Source: JANQQN01 sp964519665
GTDB lineage: Bacteria; Myxococcota; Kuafuiibacteriia; Kuafuiibacteriales; Kuafuiibacteriaceae
Direction of reading: 5' to 3'
DNA length: 64,000 bases
Assembly (NCBI GenBank): GCA_964519665.1
Contig: CAZFIV010000020.1
Span: 21,733-85,732, forward strand
Both the position numbers and the translations under genes were made by a program. The first letter of the stretch is position 1. Each line of letters opens with the position of its first letter. Shown piece after piece: positions 36,150-45,045 of the stretch. The notes under the pieces are model-generated. The model was not told the DNA's origin. It was given only the letters and a program-made list of their open reading frames with translations, and ran no database searches.

Positions 36150-36665
36150 ATGGGCGACGATCGGCCGAAACGGAGTTGGCGGGAAATCGACCAGTCGCGA
36201 GAGAAGGCGCGTCCGCGAAGAGACGAGCGCGAGCGCTCGCGGGAACGGGTCAGCAACTCGTCTTCGTACAACCGCTACAAGGCCCAGCTCAACGACCTCT
36301 TCAAACCCGGGGGCTCGGACCTTCCGGACCACATTCGAGCTCAGCTGGGACCTGTGAGCGACGAGTCGAAGGAGCGCCGAGCGCTTCTCGACGCGCTCCG
36401 AAGCGAGCCCTCCGAGCCAACGCTCCGCGCCTATCTCGAGTCCGACCAGCCGCTCCCCGATGACGCGCGGCTGCTGATGAGCTTGCTGGCGATTCGGGAT
36501 GAAGAGCTGATCCGTCCTGTCCTCCAGAAACTCCTCGATGTGGTCGAATCCGGGAAGCGCCCCAACCGGATGCTCTTGATTCAGCGGCTGGAGGCGCTCC
36601 AGAACTTCGCGGAGCAGTCGGAGACGATCGACCTGGTCAGGATGCTCCGGGCCGCCCTCGACTGA
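36150..36665 (+). CDS. Hypothetical protein with charged N-terminus
   Basis: This 171-residue protein has an extremely charged N-terminus (about residues 5-35, rich in Arg, Glu and Lys) and a helical C-terminal domain (SEPTLRAYLESDQPLPDDARLLMSLLAIRDEELIRPVLQKLLDVVESG). No family is recognised. The ATG at 36150 is chosen over an upstream in-frame start at 36120 because the region before it looks non-coding. It lies 65 bases after the preceding gene. Confidence 0.65.
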   Translation: MGDDRPKRSWREIDQSREKARPRRDERERSRERVSNSSSYNRYKAQLNDLFKPGGSDLPDHIRAQLGPVSDESKERRALLDALRSEPSEPTLRAYLESDQPLPDDARLLMSLLAIRDEELIRPVLQKLLDVVESGKRPNRMLLIQRLEALQNFAEQSETIDLVRMLRAALD

Positions 36666-36724
36666 GCGGTCCGCGCCTGTCCAACTACAGCCGCCTCGCT
36701 GGGCGACTGATCACAGGGAGTGCC

Positions 36725-37306
36725 ATGACCGATAAGCCGACATCCGACGTGGCGGGGTTCTGGGCCTGGTTCGAGGCCGAGGCCGATAACCTGGCCGAAG
36801 TCGTGCGCGGTCAGCGCCAGGGCGAGATCACTGCGATGATGGACCAAGCCTTCCTGCGCTTCGGTCTGCCCGTGACCTACGAGATCAGCGGGAGCGCCGA
36901 GGGCCCCGAGTTGGTATTGACCGCCGAGGGCGACGTCGAGTGGGCCTCATTCCTCAAAACGATGGTCGCCGACGCTCCGGCGACGTGCTGGACGATCTAC
37001 GGGCTACGACCTCGACGTCCGCTCGAAGAAGCGATTCGCATCGTGCGGGTCGTGCACGGCGTTGACCTCGGCGAAGCTCGATTTCAGGCGCGCGTGGTCG
37101 ACGGGCGGTTTCATCTGCGGTTTCTGGACGACGTGCTCTTCCGAATGGACGACCGTCGGCGCTCCGCAGTCGCGGCACTGTTTCTCGACTACGCGCTCGG
37201 AGAAGAGGTGGCCACCCGGACCGTGGGGGGGCTGGATTTCCAGCCGTCCGGCGACGGTATCGCGATGGGTCTCATGGTCAACGAACTGATTCGTAACGCG
37301 AACTAG
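36725..37306 (+). CDS. Conserved hypothetical protein (FWxWF-type)
   Basis: This 193-residue protein begins with the FWAWFEAEADNLAEVV segment, which I recognise from a widespread group of uncharacterised bacterial proteins, followed by a LVLTAEGDVEW strand-turn and a beta-rich domain. It has no membrane helix or signal peptide. It starts with ATG preceded by GGGAG (36716-36720). Function is unknown; it may act with the two small genes upstream. Confidence 0.65.
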   Translation: MTDKPTSDVAGFWAWFEAEADNLAEVVRGQRQGEITAMMDQAFLRFGLPVTYEISGSAEGPELVLTAEGDVEWASFLKTMVADAPATCWTIYGLRPRRPLEEAIRIVRVVHGVDLGEARFQARVVDGRFHLRFLDDVLFRMDDRRRSAVAALFLDYALGEEVATRTVGGLDFQPSGDGIAMGLMVNELIRNAN

Positions 37307-37464
37307 TGCGCCGGTTCCGACAGATGGGGTCGGGCGCACTCGACCGCACTAAGCATTGAGCGAGCCGAAGACGGTTTGGCGGCAGGCGCGACAGAGGGCA
37401 CCGAGAACGGCTTCAGATGTCGGACCCGCTGACAAGGCCCAGCCCGAGCGCATCTCGATTGTGG

Positions 37465-40371
37465 TCACAGGCTGAACCAGGCGATCATGAGGAGGAACAC
37501 GATCAGCAGCGATAAGCCGAACGCGATAAGAACGGTCATGAGCAGACTCGGTCCGGACCGAGCGGGCGCCGCGGGCATCCTGTCGATCGAAAATGGTCCG
37601 CTGCCGTAGGGAGCGGCTTGCACCTGCCTCGACGCCGTGGGGGACGACGACACGTCAGAGGCCGGCGCCGGAAGGACTTTGGTGGGTGGCGCGGAGGTTC
37701 GTACCGCGCCGGGCTCGGACGTCTCCGGCGCCCCGGGGGTTCGTGCGGTCAGGGGCGACGGTAGCTCCCCCAACTTGGGGCCAGCGGCACTCCCTGCGGA
37801 CGGCGGAGACTCGGTTGCCGTCGGCGCGAGGTACTGAAAATGGTACCGAGCTAGAGCCGGCGGCGGGAGATTGCGGTGAGGGTCTTGGGGCAGCGGTTGC
37901 TCCCAGAAGACGGGTCGAATGTCGTGCCCCAGCGACAAGGCGTATTGCACTTCTTCGAGCACGTACACGGACGTCATCGCATTGCTCGACCAGAACAGCT
38001 GAAACACGTCGGCGGTGCGGATCATCTCTTCCAGACGGTCAGTCCATACTTCGCCCGCCCGCAGGTCGAGTAGATCGATGAGGTATCGGTCGCCCAGTCC
38101 GCGGGCGAAGGCTTCGAAGGAGCGAACGATCGGGAGGTCTCGGCGGCTGTATGACGCGAAGATTCTCCGGTATCGGCGACCGTCTTCGGGAACGATCGGG
38201 GAAGACGGCGTCACGGAGTCATGCGGCTCGACCCGCAAGGCCAAAGGCACATCCCCGACCAGCACCGCACCATAGAACACGCTGATCAAGCCGCGGTGAA
38301 TCTGACCGGGGTTGTCCGATCGGGCCCGGAATCGGGTCAGATGCACGTCTTCGCTCCAAACGAAGGACGCGGAGGGCGGGTTGAAGGTCACGCCGTTGAC
38401 GGCGGGCATGATCGTGAGCGTGCCATCCCGTGGGATGGCCGATCGGGCATCGGTCGTCCCGGTTCGATAGTCGTGGACCGCTTCGCCGAGCGCCCCGGCG
38501 GCGAGCCGTTGCACCTGCGCCTGGGGATCCGGACTCTCAGACGGGGCCTCGGGACGCTTCTCAGACAGGTGAGCGAAAAAGAGGACGTCGGACCACTGCT
38601 TCGCGACCAGATGCTGGGGACGATAGACCGTGAACTGTACATTCTCATCGAAAGCCGGCACGAACCCCGCTGGGCCATCCAGACGGATACGGTCGGCGGA
38701 TGGGGGGGGCTCGCCCTCATCGAGGTCGATCTTTTCGTCTTGTCGCGCCTCGGGCTCCCTCGGCCGGTCGAGGTTGCTCCAGGGTACGTCGGCGTCGACG
38801 ACCTCGGTGTCGACGAGCTTGGGGCCGTCGAACGGGTCGTCGGGCGGGATGACCCCTGCCGACCCGGGGTCGTTCTTGGTCCTCGTCAACTCCGTCAGCA
38901 GGGCTTGAGCCGGTCTATGCGTCGGGTCGTGCCGAAGAATCTCATTGAGCCGGCGGGTCGCGTGGTCGACCAGGCCGTATTGAGCGAAGGTAACAGCTTC
39001 GAGCCAATCCTTCTGCAACGAATCAGGAGGGGACGGCGGAGGCACCAAGTCCGCCGCGAGGCTGGTAGGGCCCCGACGCCCTCCGCGCCGAGGTAGCGGC
39101 CGTTCTTCCTGTTCGACGAAGCGGGCGTCGGGCCCAGCGGGTGGCTGGTCGGTGGCGAGTCGCTCGGACGGCTCCGGAAGCTCCGGTTCCAGGAAGTCTT
39201 CCTCGATCAGGTCGGGCGGAGCCGTGGGGATCGCATCGGGTGCGTCGAAGAGCGGCGGGTGGTCGACGAGACCGTCGCCCGGCTGCGTTATGACGATCTG
39301 TTCGCCTTCGGTCTCGGAAGGGACTATAGGCGGGACAACGACCGTGTCCATGTCGAGATCGAGGGTCGACCCAGCCTCTTTCTGGGCGACCTCCGCCTGC
39401 GGAAGCGGGTCTTCGCGATAACCGGTAGGTCGTCGGCGTCGCCTGGGGATGAGGTCGGACGGTTCGCCGCCCGGCGAAGGGACGCTGCCGCGCAGCGGGA
39501 CCGATCCCGAACCCGACGAGGTTGGGGGGCTCGCCCGGGGTCGACGATGGCGCTGGACACTCGCGTCGACCTGCTGAACGACGTCATCGATCGAGGGGCG
39601 CGCGTCCGGGTCGCGCCTGAGACACTGCTGCGCGACGGACCGCAAACGCTCCCGCGGCGCGCCGAGATTTCGGGGCAGGATGTCGAGCGCCGCTTCGATG
39701 ATCCGTCCGAATCCGAATACGTCGGCGGACGTCGTCGGAAAAGGCGCATCCTCACGGTCCATGAAGTCTCGGACTTCGGGAGCCCACGTCTGAGCCCGGG
39801 CGGCCCGGGTCAGGGCCCATCGATCACGGTCGGTTTGCAGGGTGGGAGCGACGAACAGGTCGAGCCCAGGTCGAAGCAGCGCGATAGAGCCCTCCACGCG
39901 GCGTAAGATTTGCGAGGGCCGTAGCCCTCCGTGGAGCAAGCCTTGCCCGTGAAGCGCATTCAGCGCTTCGAGGGCCGACAATAGCAGGTTGACCATCTCG
40001 GCTACGGACGGTTCGGCGTCTTGCGTCCAGCGGTCGTTAACCGACCAGCCGTCGATCCATGGTGCGACGAGGAAGGTGCCGCGGTTGTCGCGGCCGAGGG
40101 TGATCTTGCGGGGGCCCCATGCTTCCATCGTCCCATCGGGGGAGAATTGGCCCCACTGCACCCATCGGCCGAGTGCCTCCTGCAGGACCTCTTGCTTAGG
40201 CCATCGGACGAACAGCTTGAGGAAGACTTCTTCACTCTCTTTGTGATCGTGAGCCTGGTAGGCGGGCCCCAAGACGCGCCCCCGCTGCTGCGTGACCAGC
40301 GAGTATCGGTTCTGGACCAACGCTCCGATGTGCTCCTGGCCGAAGCGCACAGCGGACCAACTGTAGCCCAT
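37465..40371 (-). CDS. Pseudokinase-TPR-TIR protein with C-terminal membrane anchor
   Basis: This protein of about 968 residues has, in order: a protein kinase-like domain (about 20-290), a long Pro-rich acidic linker, a short TPR-like stretch (AVTFAQYGLVDHATRRLNEILRHDPTHRPA), a beta-rich domain that often precedes TIR domains (VPAFDENVQFTVYRP to VPLALRVEP), a TIR domain (about 734-850, starting IFASYSRRD), a Pro/Ser-rich stretch and one C-terminal helix (last 26 residues). The kinase keeps a Lys (K52) but has HGGLRPSQ at 147-154 instead of HRDLKPxN and no DFG, so it should be inactive. The TIR domain retains a candidate catalytic Glu (E806/E807, VLEEVQ). The ATG at 40371 is chosen because the upstream 70 codons look non-coding. 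Confidence 0.88.
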   Translation of the reverse strand: MGYSWSAVRFGQEHIGALVQNRYSLVTQQRGRVLGPAYQAHDHKESEEVFLKLFVRWPKQEVLQEALGRWVQWGQFSPDGTMEAWGPRKITLGRDNRGTFLVAPWIDGWSVNDRWTQDAEPSVAEMVNLLLSALEALNALHGQGLLHGGLRPSQILRRVEGSIALLRPGLDLFVAPTLQTDRDRWALTRAARAQTWAPEVRDFMDREDAPFPTTSADVFGFGRIIEAALDILPRNLGAPRERLRSVAQQCLRRDPDARPSIDDVVQQVDASVQRHRRPRASPPTSSGSGSVPLRGSVPSPGGEPSDLIPRRRRRPTGYREDPLPQAEVAQKEAGSTLDLDMDTVVVPPIVPSETEGEQIVITQPGDGLVDHPPLFDAPDAIPTAPPDLIEEDFLEPELPEPSERLATDQPPAGPDARFVEQEERPLPRRGGRRGPTSLAADLVPPPSPPDSLQKDWLEAVTFAQYGLVDHATRRLNEILRHDPTHRPAQALLTELTRTKNDPGSAGVIPPDDPFDGPKLVDTEVVDADVPWSNLDRPREPEARQDEKIDLDEGEPPPSADRIRLDGPAGFVPAFDENVQFTVYRPQHLVAKQWSDVLFFAHLSEKRPEAPSESPDPQAQVQRLAAGALGEAVHDYRTGTTDARSAIPRDGTLTIMPAVNGVTFNPPSASFVWSEDVHLTRFRARSDNPGQIHRGLISVFYGAVLVGDVPLALRVEPHDSVTPSSPIVPEDGRRYRRIFASYSRRDLPIVRSFEAFARGLGDRYLIDLLDLRAGEVWTDRLEEMIRTADVFQLFWSSNAMTSVYVLEEVQYALSLGHDIRPVFWEQPLPQDPHRNLPPPALARYHFQYLAPTATESPPSAGSAAGPKLGELPSPLTARTPGAPETSEPGAVRTSAPPTKVLPAPASDVSSSPTASRQVQAAPYGSGPFSIDRMPAAPARSGPSLLMTVLIAFGLSLLIVFLLMIAWFSL

Positions 40372-40579
40372 AACTCGACGGGGCAAAAAGACGATGCTGT
40401 GTCTTCCGAGGGCGCTTCTGCAAGCCGGCGTCATCGGACGGGGCGCGGTCGCGACGGATCCGGGAATCCTTAGCGTTCCCCGGATCCCCGACCGACCGCG
40501 GGTCTGGTAAGGCCTGCGATGGATCGTCGCGGACCGCCGAAGGCGAGACAACCCACCCGGTGAGGGGTACGGATAGGGC

Positions 40580-41953
40580 ATGGACGTCGCGCGTAACTTC
40601 CGGATCTACGTCTCGCTGGCCGCGATGGCCGCAGTCATGGTCGCGGTTTTCGTCCTGTCGGTCTGGCAACTCGGATTCTGGCGGCGTTCCGGCAATTGGA
40701 CGATCGCCACCGGGCATCCCGAGGGGATGTATTTTGCCCTCGGCAATGAGCTTGAAGAGATGCTCGATGGCGCGATGCCCGACGACAGGTTCACCCTGCG
40801 GGTTTCGGCGGGAAGCGTCGAAAACATGCGGCTGATCGCCACCGGCGAGGTGGACTTCGCGTTCGTACAAAGCGACACCCGTCCCAGCCGCAATGCCCGG
40901 TTGATCGCAACCCTCTACACCGAAGTCGTCCACATCGCGGTGCGTGCCGATTTGGTCGAAAGCGGCCAAGTCACCCAGCTCGAAGACTTGCGCACCCTTG
41001 AGTCCGTCTCGTTAGGGCCCGAAGGCAGCGGCACCCAACGGGCTGCCGAAAAGCTCCTGCAGCACTTCGAGATCGAAGTGCGCCCGGAGTGGAAACCGAC
41101 CGATCCATCCCGGCTCCATCAAGCGTTTCTTCAGCGCCGGCTCGAGGCGGCCTTCGTTTTGGTCGGGCCGGGCACTGAATTCGGGCGAAAACTCTTCTCG
41201 GGGGGGGATGTCGAGCTGCTTTCGCTTGGCGCGGGCCTTCCGGGCGGTACCCCGGCCGATGCGTTCGCGATCCGGTTTCCGGCCTTCAAGCCGGCGCTGC
41301 TGCCGGCGCGACTTTATGGGCAGTACCCGCCGGAGGCGAAGCAGACCATCGGCGTAACGGCCGCGCTGGTCGCGTCGGAGGTCGTGAGCGACGAGGTTGT
41401 TCGCCGGGTGACCGAGCTGCTCTTCGAGCGCCGCAACGAGCTGCAGCGCCGGGATGTCCCTCCTCAGCCCCACGGGGGTCACATGGCCGAATTCCCGCTC
41501 GATTTCGGGACCGCCGACGAGGTGCAGCGACATGTCATACCGCTTCATCCGGGGGCGGACTCCTTCTACCGGCGCGAACGTCCGTCGTTTTTGGTGACCT
41601 ACGCCGAGGTCATCAGTCTCGGCATCACCCTGCTCGTCGGCTTGTATTCGATCGCTTCGCTCTTTCTCCGGTGGCGGGCCGACCTGAAGAAAGAGCGAAT
41701 CGATGACTACTACGCCGAGATTCGAAGTGTTGCCGAGCTGCCGACGAGCCAGCGGCTCAAGGCGCTGTACCGGATCAGAGAGCGTGCGTTCGACGAGCTC
41801 ATGGCCGAGCGACTCGCCGCCAACGACGCATTCGTGATCTTCCACGACTACGTCATGAGCGAAGTGGGTCGGACGGAGCGGGAGGCGGAAGCCGTGCGGC
41901 GCCGTCGGAAGTCGACTAAGGCTCGTCGTCGGGTCGCTTCCGAACGCGAATGA
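40580..41953 (+). CDS. Membrane-anchored TAXI-family solute-binding protein
   Basis: This 457-residue protein has an N-terminal transmembrane helix (about 12-33), a periplasmic TAXI/TRAP solute-binding domain (about 38-325, beginning WTIATGHPEGMYFALGNELEEML and including RVSAGSVENMRLIATGEVDFAFVQSD), a second helix near residues 345-368 and a charged cytoplasmic tail of about 90 residues. Such proteins bind small acids for TRAP transporters, but no TRAP permease is nearby and the tail is atypical, so a sensing role is possible. It is divergent from the TIR protein and overlaps the end of the next gene on the other strand. Confidence 0.85.
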   Translation: MDVARNFRIYVSLAAMAAVMVAVFVLSVWQLGFWRRSGNWTIATGHPEGMYFALGNELEEMLDGAMPDDRFTLRVSAGSVENMRLIATGEVDFAFVQSDTRPSRNARLIATLYTEVVHIAVRADLVESGQVTQLEDLRTLESVSLGPEGSGTQRAAEKLLQHFEIEVRPEWKPTDPSRLHQAFLQRRLEAAFVLVGPGTEFGRKLFSGGDVELLSLGAGLPGGTPADAFAIRFPAFKPALLPARLYGQYPPEAKQTIGVTAALVASEVVSDEVVRRVTELLFERRNELQRRDVPPQPHGGHMAEFPLDFGTADEVQRHVIPLHPGADSFYRRERPSFLVTYAEVISLGITLLVGLYSIASLFLRWRADLKKERIDDYYAEIRSVAELPTSQRLKALYRIRERAFDELMAERLAANDAFVIFHDYVMSEVGRTEREAEAVRRRRKSTKARRRVASERE

Positions 41954-42563
41954 CGCCCTGGGTGGTCGCTCGTCGCTGCGACGGTGGCGGCGGACCGTGG
42001 GGCTCGTCGTTGCCCGGCCGCTCTTCCGAATTGGGCGGAAGAATCCCCGCATCGGTATCCGCGACGTCCAAGGTTGCAGCGGCGCACTTTCGGCACAAGG
42101 CCCGCGCTTCGTGCCGAGGAATGAAGTGCAGCGTGTCGTCGGCGCCGCATCGGACGCAGGTAATGGACCGCGCGACCCGGGTGCCGTGCTCGGTGCGGAC
42201 CTTCGGGTGTTCTCGGCCTGCCTTTTCGCTCTGCTTCGCGGAGCCGTCCAAGAGTTCGTCGGCAGGACGGCTCGGGGTGCCGCTTCGATGGTGTCGGCGA
42301 AGCGGCGCGGTCTCGGCACCTCGAGAGGCGCGGCCGCGGGGCGCTCGAGCGCCCGGTCGCGGATCGTGTCCGTCGCGGGCCCCGGTAGAACCGCCTCGGT
42401 TTGATCCGCGCGCGTGTCGGGCGGAGCCCGCCTCCGCGCTCGATGGGCGCCCCCATTGATCGTCGGGTCGTGGGTCGACGCCCTGCGATGATGCCGAACC
42501 GGCCTTTCGAGGCTGCCGGCGCCCGGTGCCAGGGGATGTTCCGCCGTTCGATTGTTCGGTCAC
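41916..42563 (-). CDS. Zinc-ribbon protein with low-complexity N-terminus
   Basis: This protein of about 215 residues has a Gly/Arg/Ser-rich, probably disordered N-terminal two-thirds and a C-terminal zinc ribbon: CVRCG and CRKC separated by 18 residues (about residues 142-167), followed by an acidic-basic tail. The GTG at 42563 is preferred because GGAGGGA lies about 6 bases upstream on this strand. It shares a 92-base divergent region with lexA. Function is unknown; zinc ribbons of this kind often bind nucleic acid or act in assembly. It overlaps the TAXI gene's 3' end by 38 bases. Confidence 0.65.
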   Translation of the reverse strand: MTEQSNGGTSPGTGRRQPRKAGSASSQGVDPRPDDQWGRPSSAEAGSARHARGSNRGGSTGARDGHDPRPGARAPRGRASRGAETAPLRRHHRSGTPSRPADELLDGSAKQSEKAGREHPKVRTEHGTRVARSITCVRCGADDTLHFIPRHEARALCRKCAAATLDVADTDAGILPPNSEERPGNDEPHGPPPPSQRRATTQGVIRVRKRPDDEP

Positions 42564-42623
42564 GTAGGTCCCTCCGAAGCCTTGGCATTTCTTCGTAGAA
42601 ACACGCAGGCTCAAATGTTGCGC

Positions 42624-42640
42624 ATACACAGGTGTTCAGC
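42624..42640 (+). promoter_or_regulatory. Candidate LexA box (Myxococcus type) upstream of lexA
   Basis: ATACACAGGTGTTCAGC matches 15 of 17 positions of CTRHAMRYBYGTTCAGS, the Myxococcus xanthus LexA-binding consensus as I recall it, including the whole GTTCAGS half. It lies 15 bases before the lexA ATG, as expected for autoregulation, and could also control the divergent zinc-ribbon gene. Confidence 0.65.
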
Positions 42641-42655
42641 TAAGGTCCACCCGTC

Positions 42656-43393
42656 ATGCAGGGGCTCACTGGGCGACAGCGAGAGATTTTGGAGTTCATC
42701 ACCAAGCGCATTGAGGAGCAGGGTTATCCGCCGACCATTCGCGAGATTGGCGAGCACATGGGTATCAAATCCACGAACGGCGTGAATGATCATCTCAAGG
42801 CCCTCGAGCGCAAGGGCTTTCTGAAGCGCGAGGGGCTCAAATCTCGCGCTCTTCGCCCGGTGCAGGCGGAAGGCGGCAGCACCGGGCCAGCCGCCCGCAT
42901 TGGCGGTTCGCTTGGCTCGGGCGCCGTTGATGTTGCCGGCTCCGAACCGGGGATCGAATCCAACGTGGTCAGCGCCGTTATTCCCGATCGTGGCGCCACC
43001 ATCGCCGTTCCGGTGCTCGGGCGCGTCGCGGCGGGCGCTCCTATTCTCGCCGACGAGCACCCCGAAGCAACGGTGCATATCGACAGCTTCTTCCTCGGCG
43101 GCAAGAGCGGAGAGAAGATTTTCGCGCTCCGAGTGACCGGCGACTCAATGATCGAGGCCGGGATCCTCGACGGCGACTATATCTTCGTTCGCAAACAGCT
43201 GGAGGCTCGGCGCAGTGACATCGTGGTCGCGATGATCGACGGTGAGGCGACGGTGAAGCGGTTCGAGCCCAAAGGCGACGTCATCCACTTTGTGCCCGAG
43301 AACTCGTCGATGGATCCGATCGTCGTGCGCCGTTCTGACTTCCGAAACACGTGTATTCTGGGCGTTGTCGTGGGCGTCTATCGAAACGTCTGA
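42656..43393 (+). CDS. lexA: LexA repressor, SOS response regulator
   Basis: This 245-residue protein has the LexA winged-helix DNA-binding domain (TGRQREILEFITKRIEEQGYPPTIREIGEHMGI) and an S24 peptidase domain. The autocleavage site A126-G127 (RVAAGAP), catalytic S164 (GDSMIEAG) and K201 (ATVKRF) are all present, so it should cleave itself when RecA is activated. It is longer than the E. coli protein (202) because of an extended Gly/Ala-rich linker near residues 75-115. A candidate LexA box precedes it. Confidence 0.95.
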   Translation: MQGLTGRQREILEFITKRIEEQGYPPTIREIGEHMGIKSTNGVNDHLKALERKGFLKREGLKSRALRPVQAEGGSTGPAARIGGSLGSGAVDVAGSEPGIESNVVSAVIPDRGATIAVPVLGRVAAGAPILADEHPEATVHIDSFFLGGKSGEKIFALRVTGDSMIEAGILDGDYIFVRKQLEARRSDIVVAMIDGEATVKRFEPKGDVIHFVPENSSMDPIVVRRSDFRNTCILGVVVGVYRNV

Positions 43394-43402
43394 GCGTGGG
43401 GG

Positions 43403-44992
43403 TCAATCTAGCTTGCGGGCTCTGAGCCCACCGACCACGCCGCCCATCGGGGTCAGGGGCGTGCCGTTCGTCGACGGCCGAAGGGCCCGGATGACAGGTT
43501 CTCTCCACGACAGGCCGGTATCGATCGGGTTCCGATCCATGGACTGAAAGGTGAAGCCGTCTCCGCCGGTGTACATGAAGTCGATGATCAGCACCTCGTA
43601 GACCTTGCGGTCGGCGATCGGCTCGCCGTCCATATCGAAGACTTCCACGACTGTTCGGGCCTTGCCGGGCCCTTCGGACTGTCGGTAGGCCCAAGTCATG
43701 CCCCCCACGACCGGCTTATCGATCGCGAGTTGGCTTCGGATCTGAGCCCCGGTGAGCTTGACGCGTTGGATGTTGTTTTCGAATGGCATCGCGCTCAGCA
43801 GATCGCTCATCGTGACCGGGCCCGACTCGATGCTCTGGCGGAGACCACCGTGGTTCAGCATCGCGAAGTCGGCTTCCGGCATCGCTTGCAACCAGCTGTC
43901 GACAACAAAATGGCCCAACGGGCTCTCGCCGAACGTACCGGTGGGCAGAGGGACGTCGAGGCGGCCGATGCGCTCCGACGTCGTCGATTCTGCGTGGGCC
44001 ATTGCGCGCTCGACCACTGCCCGTACCGCTTCGGGGACGGGATATGGTGGTGCGCCGACTTCGCCGGTAACGTCGACGGTCTGATCGACGACCCGAAGAA
44101 CCTGACGGGTGCGGATGTCGAATTCGATATCAAACCGGGTGTAGCTTCGGCCGAACGGTCCTGGATTCACGATCTTGGTTCTTCGAACCACGGCCCGCCC
44201 TTTGCGGTGGTTTTGACCGGCGACCACGACGTCGACGTCGAGGTCGGTGTTTTTTTCAAAGAGCTCAACGCCGGCCTCGACCTCATCGTGAAGAAGAACG
44301 ACGACCACCTCGGCTCCGGCTTTGCGGACCTCGGGCAATTCGCGCCGCAGGGTCGCCGCGTACTCTCGAAACTCGAGGTCGGCGACGTTCTTGGCCATCG
44401 TCGTCTGCGGCGTGCCGATATAGCACAAGCCCAAGATCCCCACCGCCACGCCGTTTCGTTCGACGATCGTCCACGGGCGCACGTAACTGGGGCGGTCGTC
44501 GGTTCCGGCGCGATAGATATTGGCGCCGAGAAACGGGAACCGTGCCTGTTCGATTCGGGCTTGGAGGCTCTCCTGCCCGAAGTCGAATTCGTGATTGGCG
44601 ACGTTCACCGCCGAGAAACTCAGGAGGTTGTAGATCTCGACGACCGGTGCGCCTTTCAACAGGGTGGCGGCGGTCTGCCCAGTCCACATATCGCCGTTGT
44701 CCACGAACACCGCGTTGTCGCCGGAGAGTTTCTCTCGGTGCTCGAGCATGGCCGCGAGGTTTCCGATGCCCCCGTAGTACTGCGGAGATCGGCGCGGCTG
44801 CAGGGGGGCGAGCCAGCCGTGGAAGTCGGTCAGTGCGATGACCGGGATAACGACGGTGTGACTCCGCGACTCGACCGGAGCGCTCGTCGCGCCCCCCAAC
44901 CTATGCGTCGACGGCCCACAGCCCCCTGCTAGCAGCATGAAGATGATCGAGAGGGTCGACGCACAAGTGACCCGCCAACGACGAAGCGGCAT
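43403..44992 (-). CDS. 5'-nucleotidase/metallophosphoesterase lipoprotein
   Basis: This 529-residue exported protein has a lipobox (FMLLAGGC) and the UshA/5'-nucleotidase fold: metal ligands in ALTDFHGWLAPL, VFVDNGDMWTGQ and NVANHEFDFGQES, then the C-terminal substrate domain with MPFENNIQRVKLTGAQI and FMYTGGDGFTF. It hydrolyses periplasmic nucleotides or sugar nucleotides at the outer membrane or cell surface. The ATG at 44992 gives a clean signal peptide (MPLRRWRV...); a TTG at 45004 is an alternative. It is convergent with lexA, with 9 bases between stop codons. Confidence 0.9.
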   Translation of the reverse strand: MPLRRWRVTCASTLSIIFMLLAGGCGPSTHRLGGATSAPVESRSHTVVIPVIALTDFHGWLAPLQPRRSPQYYGGIGNLAAMLEHREKLSGDNAVFVDNGDMWTGQTAATLLKGAPVVEIYNLLSFSAVNVANHEFDFGQESLQARIEQARFPFLGANIYRAGTDDRPSYVRPWTIVERNGVAVGILGLCYIGTPQTTMAKNVADLEFREYAATLRRELPEVRKAGAEVVVVLLHDEVEAGVELFEKNTDLDVDVVVAGQNHRKGRAVVRRTKIVNPGPFGRSYTRFDIEFDIRTRQVLRVVDQTVDVTGEVGAPPYPVPEAVRAVVERAMAHAESTTSERIGRLDVPLPTGTFGESPLGHFVVDSWLQAMPEADFAMLNHGGLRQSIESGPVTMSDLLSAMPFENNIQRVKLTGAQIRSQLAIDKPVVGGMTWAYRQSEGPGKARTVVEVFDMDGEPIADRKVYEVLIIDFMYTGGDGFTFQSMDRNPIDTGLSWREPVIRALRPSTNGTPLTPMGGVVGGLRARKLD

Positions 44993-45045
44993 GAAGACGG
45001 GCAATAGTCTTTGCGCTTGGACAGATCAATGCTTAGTGGCCTTCA

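Noticed and set aside
40372..40581. N-terminal extension of the TIR protein by 70 codons
   Set aside because: The encoded residues are Arg/Pro/Ser-rich without structure and would abut the divergent TAXI start; the region is more likely the shared promoter.
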